64,000 nucleotides of DNA from Acanthococcus lagerstroemiae. Lineage: Eukaryota; Arthropoda; Insecta; Hemiptera; Eriococcidae. A model generated the notes under the pieces. It was not told the DNA's origin. It saw only the letters and a list, made by a program, of their open reading frames with translations, and made no database searches. The stretch is from contig CM063108.1 of assembly GCA_031841125.1 (NCBI GenBank), positions 26,835,399-26,899,398 of the forward strand, written 5' to 3'. The translations under genes and the position numbers were made by a program. Positions 46,820 through 56,873 of this stretch are shown piece after piece; within the stretch, counting starts at the first letter, position 1, and every line of letters begins with the position of its first letter.

Positions 46820-48888
46820 AAGTTCGTATACTATATGTATCGAGAGAGATTTTCTGAATTTACTCGATTATGACGACGTAATAAATGAATTTGCAAACAT
46901 GAAAAGCCGAAGAAAGTAGCAGTTCATATCGATACGAAGCTTTTAAAATTAGGAGCGAGAATTAGTTAATAGTCAGCTTCAAAGCGGCAAAGATCTTAAT
47001 CCGCCTCTAGGCTGTGACTCAGTCGAACTTGAAACACTCTAGGAGCACTTCCGAGTAGAAATCACCGCGAGTGAAGAAATCGAAAAATGTTCCTTTTTAG
47101 TAAATTTCATACAATAGAAAACGTTCTCTTATCTTCAACGGTTCTTGTTGAAACATGGTATCTTCTAGTCTCTCGTCCGACCTGTTCACTGATGTCTCGT
47201 CTCGAGTTGGCACTCGCCCAAAAAACGTTGCACTTTCGTAGTACGTACAGAACACTAATAACTGACCTGTATGTTTCGTTGTTATTTCAGCGATGGCGCT
47301 GGCGGTTCCAAGATCCGAACAAGTCGTCCAGACTGAATTACATATATCGCACACAGACACAATCCACCACAAACAATTCACTACGAGTAAGTATAAGCGC
47401 AACACTGTATCCACGAACACCGGCTTTTCGCTAACCGAAATTTCGAGAAATAAGAAAACGGAACTAAACGACGAACTGTGAATTTTCTAAATTCGCGATC
47501 ACAGCGGGACGGCGAAAACGATAATCGAACGGGATTCCAGAACGAAAACCAAAAAATATAATTACACGAATAATATTCACCGGGATACGAAAAATACTCG
47601 TAAAATGAAAATACGAAATACGACGGTACACGGGAACGACGGCGTCACACGACACACTCCATTGCTCGGTTCATACAACACTGACTCTGACAAAACGGCG
47701 GTAGTCGATCGCAGTATTCAACTTGACCCTAAACAAGTTAGATATCCAGCCAGACACGCGACTGGCGCCAAGTCGTTAACATTTCCCGTTTGCGCATGCG
47801 CGCTTCTCTGAAAATGATCGGACGGTCGTTTTTTTTCTATCGAAAACTGCGTTCAGTTTTCAAATAATTTCAATTATTGCTCGTTCATTTCCGAAATCGA
47901 ATAAACGTCACTTTATCCTGGTTTTAGAAACACGTGACTGAAAAATAAGTGTTCGTTCAATGTCTCACAATGCCGGTATGATACGACTCACAAACATGGA
48001 CCACAACCGAAAGCCGAAGTACATGTCGTCACCTCGGTTTAAATACCACGGAAGTCCAAAATGCACAAATGTCAGAAAACACGAAAAACTGTAGAGAAAA
48101 TTTGGATTAATGACCTCCAAAGTGTTTAGTTTCGCTGCAAGGAGAGGTAAATTATACGCACTTTCGATTTACGAGGATTTTAAATTTAAATTCCTCGATG
48201 TTTTTTTTTTACGCTAACAATCAGGTAAACCCCATTTTTCAAAAACATGGACACATGGACGTGGTATTCAAGCCGAGGCGATGATATGAAGGTTGCCAGT
48301 ATGCCAGAACCCAACTGGCAAAACGGTGACAACCTTTTAGTGACCTTAAAATATCGGTACAATAACGATATTGCCTGAATATCGAAAATATAGATATAAA
48401 ATTTATTCGCATATCGAAATACAGGGGCGAAACTATAGAAGGGGGGGCAGTAATTAAGCAGTCGGAAAATTTAGAAACTGTTCATATAAATTTTTCATTT
48501 TTTATGAATGTCTATTTGTTTGCTTATTATTTTTTTAAATTAAAAAATACCTATTTCGATTAAAAAATATTTCAATTAAAAAATTCGCAAATTTATAATT
48601 TTTTTTTTAAATTTTGTCAGCGAATTTTTAGTTAAGAAAAAATATTTGTCGGCAAATTTTTCTTCTCCACTGCCCCGAACTGAAAGTCAAATTTCGTTTT
48701 TGAAAATGGAGTACCCTGAACTCCTGTCAGTGACTAGTCAGTCAAAAGCCGAAGGTAGGTTTCAAGCTGAGTACCGAACGTTATCTGAATGGTTGAAACA
48801 AAGCTGAAATATAGAAGACATTTTGAAAATCTTAAAGTCGGTAGCAAACGTTGAATTTCGAATTTGAAAGACTAAGTATTCTGTTTTC
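46820..48888 (+). repeat. Segmental duplication A, copy 2
   Basis: This is the second copy of the block at 42738-44811, offset by about 4,082 bases. Unlike copy 1 it continues past ctgttttca into the rest of repeat family H (ctagattctctgtttgatc), so copy 2 has the original right-hand context. Its left border adjoins the corrupted segment. Confidence 0.9.
47291..47386 (+). CDS. Candidate small exon with open frame (duplication A copy 2)
   Basis: The segment is bordered by a pyrimidine tract plus AG (gttatttcag) and by gtaagtat. An ATG two bases inside starts MALAVPRSEQVVQTELHIS, and the frame stays open through the donor site (the unspliced frame continues to 47481). It resembles a first or early coding exon, or an exon of a mobile element. 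I do not recognise the protein, and it contains a run His/Thr/Gln with no domain. The matching segment in copy 1 carries a one-base insertion. Upstream sequence is CpG-rich. Chance is possible because only 96 bases are involved. Confidence 0.3.
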
Positions 48889-48967
48889 ACTAGATTCTCT
48901 GTTTGATCTAGAGCCTAAAATTTGAGAAAGTTGAACATTTTATTAAATTCTAATAGTTGAAAGCAAA

Positions 48968-50617
48968 CAGCGGTGGCAGCCTAGATTTTTTTGGGGTGTA
49001 GCAAAACTCCATTTTGACGAGAATAAAAAATTGATGATTTTTCGGGGTGTAGCAAAAATTTTAAGGTAATTTCAGAGGCTCCTATCACCAAAATTACCCC
49101 CCCCCCCCTCCCTCCAAAAAAAAGAAGAAAAGTTGTTCTTATTTTATTTCAACAGCAAACGAACAAACACGCAAAAATAAATGTTACAAAACTAGAGACG
49201 AAACTTGACTTTCAGTTTGGGGGGGGGGAGAAGGAAAATTTGCCGACAAATATTTTTTGAATACTAAAAATTCACCGACAGATTTTTATTTAAATTGGAA
49301 ATTTGCTGATTTTTAAATCAAAATATTTTTAAGTGAAAAAACAAAACAAACAAACAAACAAACGCTCTTAGAAAATGAAAAATTCAAATCCCCCCACCCT
49401 TCCCATTGTTTCGTCTTTGCACATGCAAATTGGAACCTTATCCTCCAAGCACTCACATTTGCGCACATGAGTACACCCTAGGGGGAGGGTAAGCTGAAAG
49501 GATGTTAGGAATACTTATGAGGAATACACAACTTCCTTTACACATTAAGGTGGTCGTTATTTACTCTTGGTGATATTTTTTTCTAAATTTTCTCTAATTC
49601 GTTTCTAAATTGGTTCTAATTAAATTAAATTAAAATTAGAAAACCTACCAAGTTTCAGGTCGATCAGATTGGGGGAATCTCGGCCATAAGCACCTTTTCG
49701 TTCTTATGGGGAAAACATATGGAGTTTTGACTTTTGTTCCAGACTAAATTTCCCTCTTATATTCACCAGAACCAAAGCCCGTAAATTAAACAATAGAGAA
49801 CATTCGTTATTGGATTCAACTTGTGACATGGAAAAATAAGTCTTTTGCTTTCAACGTTTTGATTTTAATAAAATGTTCAAGTTTCTCAAATTTCAGGCTC
49901 TAGGTCAAAGAGAGAATCTAGTAAAAACAGAATAGTCATTGAAGTTCAAGATTTAATGTTTGCTACCGACTTTCAGATCTTCGAAATGTCTTCCAGATTT
50001 CAGCTTTGTTTCAACCTTTCAAATAACGGTCGATACTTAGCTTGAAACCTTCGGCTTTTGACTGATTAGTCCCTGACAGGAGTCCAGGGTACTCCATTTT
50101 CAGAAACGAAATTTGACACTGTCAGTTTGAGGAGGCGGAAAAGAAAAATTTGCCGACAAATATTTTTTTTAACTAAGAATTCGCCGACAAAATTTTAAAA
50201 AATTTAAAAATTTGCCGATTTTTAATCGAAATATTTTTTAATTGAAAAGGAAATGAAAAGCATTCATAAAAAATGAAAAATTCAAAAACTTTGCCGACTG
50301 CAAAATTATTAGGGGGTGTTTGAACCCCCACTACCCCTATAGTTTCGCCCTTGTACAAAACGAACAAAATTGGCGAACATTTAACTGACACATGCACTTG
50401 TGACAACCTTTCAACGCAAAAATTCTCTACTTATTTTGCAACAACTGCAAAACCTGTCTGTATGTACTCTGTACTCTTAGATGAAGATGATTTTGGATTA
50501 AAAAGTTTTTAAAAACGGGAGATTTTTCGGGTGTAGCAAACGTTTTCCCGAGGTGTAGCAAGCTGTTTTGGGGTGTAGCATCTTGCCACACACGCTATAC
50601 AAAGGCTGCCACCGCTG
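48968..50617. mobile_element. Non-autonomous hAT element carrying inverted H copies
   Basis: The ends are cagcggtggcagcc and its exact complement, bordered by identical 8-mers aaagcaaa at 48960-48967 and 50618-50625. Next to each end are repeats of ggggtgtagcaaa. The body is mostly captured repeat H on the opposite strand: a partial copy at about 49195-49430 and a full copy at about 49475-50355. No transposase is present. The element is therefore 1,650 bp of cargo between hAT ends. Confidence 0.92.
49475..50355 (-). repeat. Repeat family H, full-length inverted copy inside hAT
   Basis: Read on the minus strand it starts tacaagggcgaaactatagg and includes cctgtcagggactaatcagt, ctgtttttactagattctct and ccataagaacg... 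before ending near tagggtgta. It matches the outer split copy of H along its whole length with moderate divergence, so the outer and inner copies are not a recent duplication. Confidence 0.8.
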
Positions 50618-50967
50618 AAAGCAAAAGACTTATTTTCCAGTATCACAAGCTGAATCCGATAGCAAATGTTCTATTGTTCAATTTACGGGCTTTGGTCCTG
50701 GTGAATATAGGAGGGAAATTTAGTCTGAAACAAAAGTTGAAACTCCATGTGTTTTTCCTATAAGAACGCTCTCATCCAATTAACCTGACACTTTGTAGGG
50801 TTTTTTTTTTGATTCTATTGGAACCAACTTATGAGACGAATCAGAGGAAATTCAGAGAAAAATATCACCAAGAGTAAATAACGACCATCTTAAAATGTGT
50901 AAAGAAAGTTGCGTGTTCCTCTCAAGTATTTCTAACAACCTTCCAGCTCACCCTCCCAGATTAGGGT

Positions 50968-52599
50968 ATATACCTATGTAAGTGATTTGGGGATGAAAAA
51001 TTTAAAACGAATAAAGTGGGATTTATTTTACGTATATTTTAGGGGGTGGTAAAAAAAATTAGCACATAGCGGCCAGTCAGGTAAATCCGGCCTTGTTAGT
51101 GAATAAAAACAATAACCGTTAATTTTTATACAAACTGTAAAATGATGATCCCTACACCCATTTGTATTCCAAAGTCCGATCGACGTGGGACAAACTGGGG
51201 CTTTAAAAGACGAGTAGAGATGCTGAATTAAGGAATGCATTCGCTCTCATTTTCCTCTTTTTTTTCTTTTTCGCAAAGAATGAAGATGAGCCCATTCTGC
51301 ATGGGAAAAGAATGGAAGTTTTTTTCCATAATTCGGCATCTCTGACGGCAAGGTCTCGTTTCTTTTTCGGTAAAAAAAAAAAAAAAAAAAAAAATGCCTC
51401 ATTAAGCAAGACTAGAGCTAAACTTGAAATTTTTTATGGAAAGATCACTAAAATAGGAGTTTTTGGGTCATTGATTGCGAAAATTTCACCAGAAGATTCT
51501 TCTTTAAACCCTGAATTGACTTCCAGAGTTCTCAATTCTTGGAAAATTGAGTAGCGAATCTAAATACTAGCAGATTTTCGCATCGCTGAATTCGAAAGTT
51601 TCTATGAGCTTTCTTATTTATTAAACTGTGATTTGGGCCCCAAAATTCAAAATTGATTTTTAGGAAATCGAATAAAGTGTTAGAATTTTCTGGGTTGCTG
51701 AACTCGAAAATTTCTTCAGATTCCTCTTGGATTCCCGATTTAGGCTTCAAAAGCCAAAACTGGTCTCCAGAAGTGATTAAAATTGACTTCCCGGTAACCG
51801 AATCAAATATCGAAATGGGGAAGGGGAGAGGAGAGGTCGCCTAATTTGGAAATTCCATAAACGCGATAAATTTTCGATATTGACTCTCGGGTAGGCCCCA
51901 AACACCAAAATGAGAGTCGAAATTGAACGAACTTGATTTAATCTTTCAACATTTTCATAACCATCATATTACCAAAATTCAGATTGGAGGAAAAATTTCA
52001 AAATTATCCAAGTATGAGTTATTATAAGAAGAACATTCAAGTCTTTAAAAATCAAAAACTATGAAATTGAACCACAATTAGGAATTACAATAGTCGCTGT
52101 TCCAACAGATTACTTGGGTTTTTAACGTCAATTAATTTTTGTCAATCTTCGGACTTCAAATGTTGGCTCGTAAAGATGCAAATTACACGAAAAAATTGCC
52201 ATTTGACCTAAGAATAATGAAGTCCAAACAAAGGTCCAAGGGTCATTACTAAATTTGTAACAGCTCCCGCCCCCACCTCAAATAAGAGAACGGAAATAGA
52301 ACAACTTTCACTTTGATAGTTTAATAATTTTTCATAAAATCATATATGCTGCTTTTGAAAATTCGACATTTAACGATTTAACCCTTTCTCAAGAGATTAG
52401 GATGTTTGTAATGATGAAAATGAATCAGCGATCTTTAGCATTTTCAAAAAGTCTGTTAATTTTAATTTAAGATCGTAAGGACTCTCCACTTCACTCGATT
52501 TGCAAAAACTAAATCGTGCTTGTCCATTTCGATTTATGGGGTCTTTTAAGCCTGAATCAGATTCAAAATTTAGCGCATTCACGAAATTTTGCCAGGAGA
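50968..52599. other. Unassigned AT-rich stretch
   Basis: No gene or element was recognised. An A-run lies near 51371-51393 and paired ttttcgcaaag/ctttttcgg motifs near 51265 and 51365 form a weak inverted repeat. The short frames are non-distinctive. Confidence 0.3.
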
Positions 52600-52911
52600 A
52601 GCTCCGACAGCAACCCCCTGGCTACGGGCCAGCTCTCCACGTATAGTGACACCTGCTTCAAATCTTTCGTCTATTTCTTTCATGGCCCACTCTAAGTACA
52701 GATTAAATAATAGGTACTGGAGATAAGGAGTATTAGTCTCAAAGCTAACATTGTTTTTCTAGTACCTCTACTTTATCTAAATCCAAACTGATGATCCCCT
52801 AGTTCTGCATCTATTTTACTCCCAATTCTCCTATAAATTATCCTACTTAATATTTTTGACGCATGCGAAAGAAGACTAATTGTTCAATAATTCTAACACC
52901 TATCTGCTCCT

Positions 52912-52912
<1 letters not shown>

Positions 52913-52951
<39 letters not shown>
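52913..52951. repeat. Poly-T run of 39 bases
   Basis: On the LINE's coding (minus) strand this is an A-run that begins exactly at the IPKK motif, where relatives have two Lys codons. It therefore looks like slippage expansion of an A-rich coding site and not a poly-A tail, because RT motifs continue on the other side (ISLLSHASKIL). Confidence 0.85.
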
Positions 52952-52952
<1 letters not shown>

Positions 52953-53021
52953 GTATAGTTACAATAACACTCTTTCTAAAGTCCTATGGCATTTCCTCTT
53001 CATCATAAATATAACATACTA

Positions 53022-53136
53022 TGGGCCAGTTGTACAACACAGAGTTAATTATCACGTGCTCGTTAACTCCCTGTTTCGACCAATTAACCCGCCGAATTCG
53101 GCGAGTTAACTCCTTCTCTATTGTACAACTAGCCCT
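53022..53136. mobile_element. Small MITE of about 115 bp
   Basis: Inverted ends tgggccagttgtacaa and the complement of ttgtacaactagccct, with a second nested pair based on gagttaa(c/t), make nearly the whole unit palindromic. It sits in the antisense LINE. The target duplication is uncertain. Confidence 0.65.
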
Positions 53137-53934
53137 AATTTGTACACTCTATCAAGTACATATTCTCTTAAGTTCTGTAATAATTTAGCTGGTATCTCAT
53201 TCACTCCTGGAGCTTTCCCTTTCTTTAGATCTCTCAATGCTTTGTCAAATTCACCTCTTAAAATGAGTCTCCCCTCTCATCTTCTTCCACATCTTCCTTT
53301 CTCTCCAGTCTTACCTTTTCATCCCTATTATTACTACACAGTCCTCCTACAACTCCATTTTTATTTTTCCATAGGCCAAGTCTATTTATCATATAGACTC
53401 TTCTATATCACTTTTTTTTTCTTTCATCCATTCCACCTTTGCCTTTTTACACTCTCTCTTTATTGCATTCCTTAAGTTTTGATAAGCTAATCTACCCTCC
53501 CTCTCGTTTGCATTCTTATATTTTCTTCGTTTATCCATATTTCTGAGGATTTCCTCCTTCATCCATGGTTTCTTTTCTTCTGTCTTAGTTTTACCTAGAT
53601 TTTCTTCTGTTGTCTTTAGTATTCCGTTCTTCACTTTACCACATTCTTTCTCCACACTGTTAATTTCCTGTGTTTTTCAGCCTCTAATAATTCTAATACA
53701 GTATCCTCTTGATATTTCTCTCTAGTATTAATATTATTTTCCAACTTTTTCAATCTTTTTACCACTACTTTTCTACTATGTTTCTTAAATTAATGCCTGC
53801 ATTTCATTACTAAAAAGTTATGATCACTGTCAATATCGGCTCTACAGTCTAAACATTTGATTCCTAAAACGTTGTTTTGTAATAATACGTAATTAATTTA
53901 ATATCTACCTTCGTTACCTGGCCTCTTCCATGAA

Positions 53935-54304
53935 AAGTAGCGTAGCCAAGGGGCGGGGGGATTAGGGAGATAAATCCCTCCCCCCTTGAGATAAGAATTT
54001 TTTATATACTGACAGTATCACAGTAAATGCGCAACCGCGGACTGGCTGGGGGGATGGGGAATCCCCGGCCGGGCCCCTTGGACTGCAGGCCCACCCAAAA
54101 TATGACTTGTTCCAGGAATGGAAAAATACTGGTTGTGGCCCGCGGGCTCCAACCAGTATTCCCCCTTTACAATCCCCTTGCCAGTCTGCGGGTGTCAATG
54201 CATAAATGTCAAAGTAAAGACATACAGTTCATATTAGATTTACCCTCCAAAAATTTTGCTGATCCCTCCCCCTCTCTTTTGGAAAAATCCTGGCTATGCC
54301 ACTG
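53935..54304. mobile_element. hAT MITE with 8-bp target duplication, holding a nested palindrome
   Basis: The ends agtagcgtagccaagg (left, with the first C changed) and the complement of the right end, cagtggcatagccagg, are bordered by tccatgaa (53927-53934) and tccatgta (54305-54312), 7 of 8 alike. Removing the element and one duplication restores the endonuclease frame on the minus strand (NYTWKRPGNEG). Inside, a second inverted pair (ggactggctgggg near 54039 and ccccttgccagtct near 54174-54187) suggests a further nested insertion. Confidence 0.87.
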
Positions 54305-54905
54305 TCCATGTATAATTTCTTTTATAATGATTTTTAAATTGAGTATTTTCTATAACTAAGTTATACTTCGCAGAAAACTGTATCAAACTCTCTCCTCTTT
54401 CATTTCTCGTTCCTAATCCAAAATCCCGTTACCTTCTTTTCCTTCACCAACTTTAGCATTCCAATCACCCATAATAATAAGATTCTCTTCGCCTCTAACA
54501 TGCTTCACAAGGCCTTCTAATTCTTCATACACCTCTTCAATCTCTTCGTCCTCGTGAGTATAAGTAGGCATATACACTTGTATTATTGTTGTAAGTACTG
54601 GTTTGGTTATTGTTCATAATATTATATACATTTATTACCTATTTGTTTATTCATAATAATTCCGACGCCTGCTTGCCTTTTTATTCCATTTGTATTTATT
54701 ATTCTAAAGTCTCTAGACCAAAAATCATTTTCTTCTTTTCACCTTACTTCACTTATTTCAACTATTCCTAGGTCAATTCTCTATTCTTCCAAAACTCCAT
54801 TCAAGCTTCTCACATCCCATGTTCCTATTTTAATTGCGCCTTTCTTTTTAAGACTTTCCGACGATAATGAGACCCCATCAGGTAGCTCCCTCCCGGACAT
54901 CCGAA

Positions 54906-55289
54906 TGGAGAGCTTTTTACGTCCAGAAAAATTATATACCTGTTGGAACGATCAGTCATTAATACTGGGAAAAGCTACATTTCCTGGAAAGAGATACTGT
55001 TGTAGTTTTTTTCGTTGCATTCAACAGGGTTTATCTGTCAGAGATTGGTCTTCTCCTAGGTGCTTTTGGTCGCGATTTTAACAATATATAACCTCATAGA
55101 TAGTCTTTATTTTATTTTATTTCTTACGCTTAGGCTTCCTCACAATGACGAGGTATCACCCAAGAGCAGGAAGTACAGCATTACGTGATCAGTGAAATGC
55201 GAGGATGTGAATTTATTCATATATCACATGATGAAAAAATTCTCTTCTTCCAAAAATATCGATATTATCGATGATGAAAAACTTGAAAT
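54906..55289. other. Unassigned stretch
   Basis: No feature recognised. The text near 54960-55070 (attttttttcgttgcattcaac then agggtttatctgtcag) vaguely recalls an RT motif A (FVAFNRVYL), so it may be a very short LINE scrap. Confidence 0.3.
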
Positions 55290-55402
55290 TTTATCATCAC
55301 TACCGCCTTTGTACAGCGGGTGTAGCGAGTGGCTACACCACAAAACAGTTCACTACACCCTGAAAAAGTTCGCTGCACCCCGAAAAGAGATAGATAAATC
55401 GG
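55290..55402 (+). mobile_element. hAT end fragment related to the 49-50.6 kb element
   Basis: The text actaccgcctttgtacagcg, then gctacaccacaaaacagttc, then gctgcaccccgaaaag follows the same order as the right terminal part (minus strand) of the hAT at 48968-50617. Both have a ggtggcagcc-like end and successive gctacaccc units. Only one end is present, so this is a truncated copy. Confidence 0.65.
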
Positions 55403-56873
55403 CCTAAGTAAATTTTTTCAGATTTTTCTTGAGAGACAATTTTAGAGCCCATCGTTACAATCCTACCCCCCTCCAGAGAGGCGTGGCCTCGAAATTTATA
55501 TGATTTTCACTCTTTCAGCTCTATCTTGAGTATTTCTTTCTAGAATGGTACAAATTTTCAAAATGGCACCCGTGCCACCACTTTTGAGCTGGCATAAATT
55601 TCAAATACTTCTCAATGCATCCCCCACCTTCATTCCAATTTTCAGAGAGGTGACACCTACCTAAACGCTTAAAAAACTGTTTTTTCCCACTGATTCTTGC
55701 TCATGAAGCTAAAGAACTAGATCCGGCACCAATTTCTTTTCAAGTAAAAGATATATGAAGGGTAGCCTCTCTTTAGTGTTCGAACGTGTTTCCTCGTGTA
55801 CCATGTGATCAGGTGTGTTCGTCCTTGATGATGATTTAGGAGGGGGGCGAAACTAATCTTGCATGAGGACACGCCAGCACATTTGGCTGTAATCATCATC
55901 ACCAATTTTTTGGCCAAAAATATGTTCTTTATTCTTTTCAGGGTCTCAGCGAATCGCCAGACGTGAATGACTACTGTGGCTTTTTCCCTTGAACTGATAT
56001 TGTTTCCTACTTTTGTACATGATTCAATACTGCTTCTTTATCTCTTCCGTTAGTAAAGTCACGTGCAAGGTTCCATTTCACGGGTTTTCATAGGCATGAA
56101 GCCACTGAGATTTGTAATGCTACCGCGTATACTCATGCGAGTGAGTGAGAAAGAAATAGAGACAGACAGACCGGCTAATTTCGTACCTCTGATTTAAAAT
56201 CCCATGGCTTAACCAAATATTTGTCGCGAACTGAACTCATTTTAATTGCCGTTCAGTTATTATTATGCTTAAGTCTTTATTTTTATGGACTGAATCGCCA
56301 TTTAGATGCCACCAGGTATACTTGCCAATTATTGAAGAGAGAATATAGAATTTTACAATTTAGTTAAAACCAACCGAGTTCGTGTTTGAACTAAGTAGCT
56401 ATTTAGCTGCCTGAAACAACTAAATGGCAACTCAGTCACGTGTTTCATTAATCAGGTTGTTTTCTTCTTTCTTCTCCCGAAGACTTCGGAAGGTTTACCC
56501 TCATCCATGATAGAAGCCTTGGGTGGATTCCTCCTCTGGTATGATAGCCAATACCGGCCGTGTGACAGCTACAAAACAGGCATGGAATGACCATATGACG
56601 ATACCTCGAACTGGCGAGCATTTTCTGGTATTTGATATACAAAATGTCCAGTGTTGGTTTTTCATAAGTTAACGAACTCAGCCATTTGGACTGCATTATT
56701 GTAGAAAATAGCGAAACACGAACAGTGAAACGCTATCCCTTATTCCTCATTGTTAAATTGTAATTCTGATCTACATATATGTAGGTCGAGTCACACTCGC
56801 GCTTCCGGTAATTACCATCATCTGTCTGCAATTTTCAATCGAAAACCCCTTCGGAATTATTTTAAGAGATTGT
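55403..56873. other. Unassigned stretch
   Basis: No gene or element was recognised. The minus frames at 55717-55917 and 56448-56696 have no domain. Confidence 0.3.

Larger units (their letters stand above)
48421..50967 (+). repeat. Repeat family H, copy split by a hAT element
   Basis: The left part (48421-48967, starting acaggggcgaaactatag) and the right part (50618 to about 50967) form one unit of about 0.9 kb. An inverted full-length copy at about 49475-50355 shows the same continuous order through ttgaaagcaaaagacttatt. The family is also present, truncated, at 44340-44811. No open frame or terminal repeat was found, so its class is unknown. Confidence 0.75.
52600..54905 (-). pseudogene. 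LINE endonuclease and reverse transcriptase, antisense, with three inserts
   Basis: On the minus strand, endonuclease motifs appear first: IKIGTWDVRSLNG (54840-54800), LIIMGDWNAKVGEG (about 54480-54440), TWKRPGNEGRY (split by the hAT MITE) and DIDSDHNFLVMKCRH (about 53840-53800). The linker KKPWMKEEILRNMDKRRKYK (about 53575-53515) and YQNLRNAIKRECKKAKVEW follow. Then the RT start: KGKAPGVNEIPAKLLQNLRE (about 53215-53155), DFRKSVIVTIPKK (about 52985-52950), ISLLSHASKILSRIIYRRI (about 52880-52825), QFGFR (52790) and LFNLYLEWAMKEIDERF (about 52730-52680). It is cut off before the FADD box. Stops and the inserts at 52913-52951, 53022-53136 and 53935-54304 kill it. The same family occurs at 62.7-64 kb. 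Confidence 0.85.
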
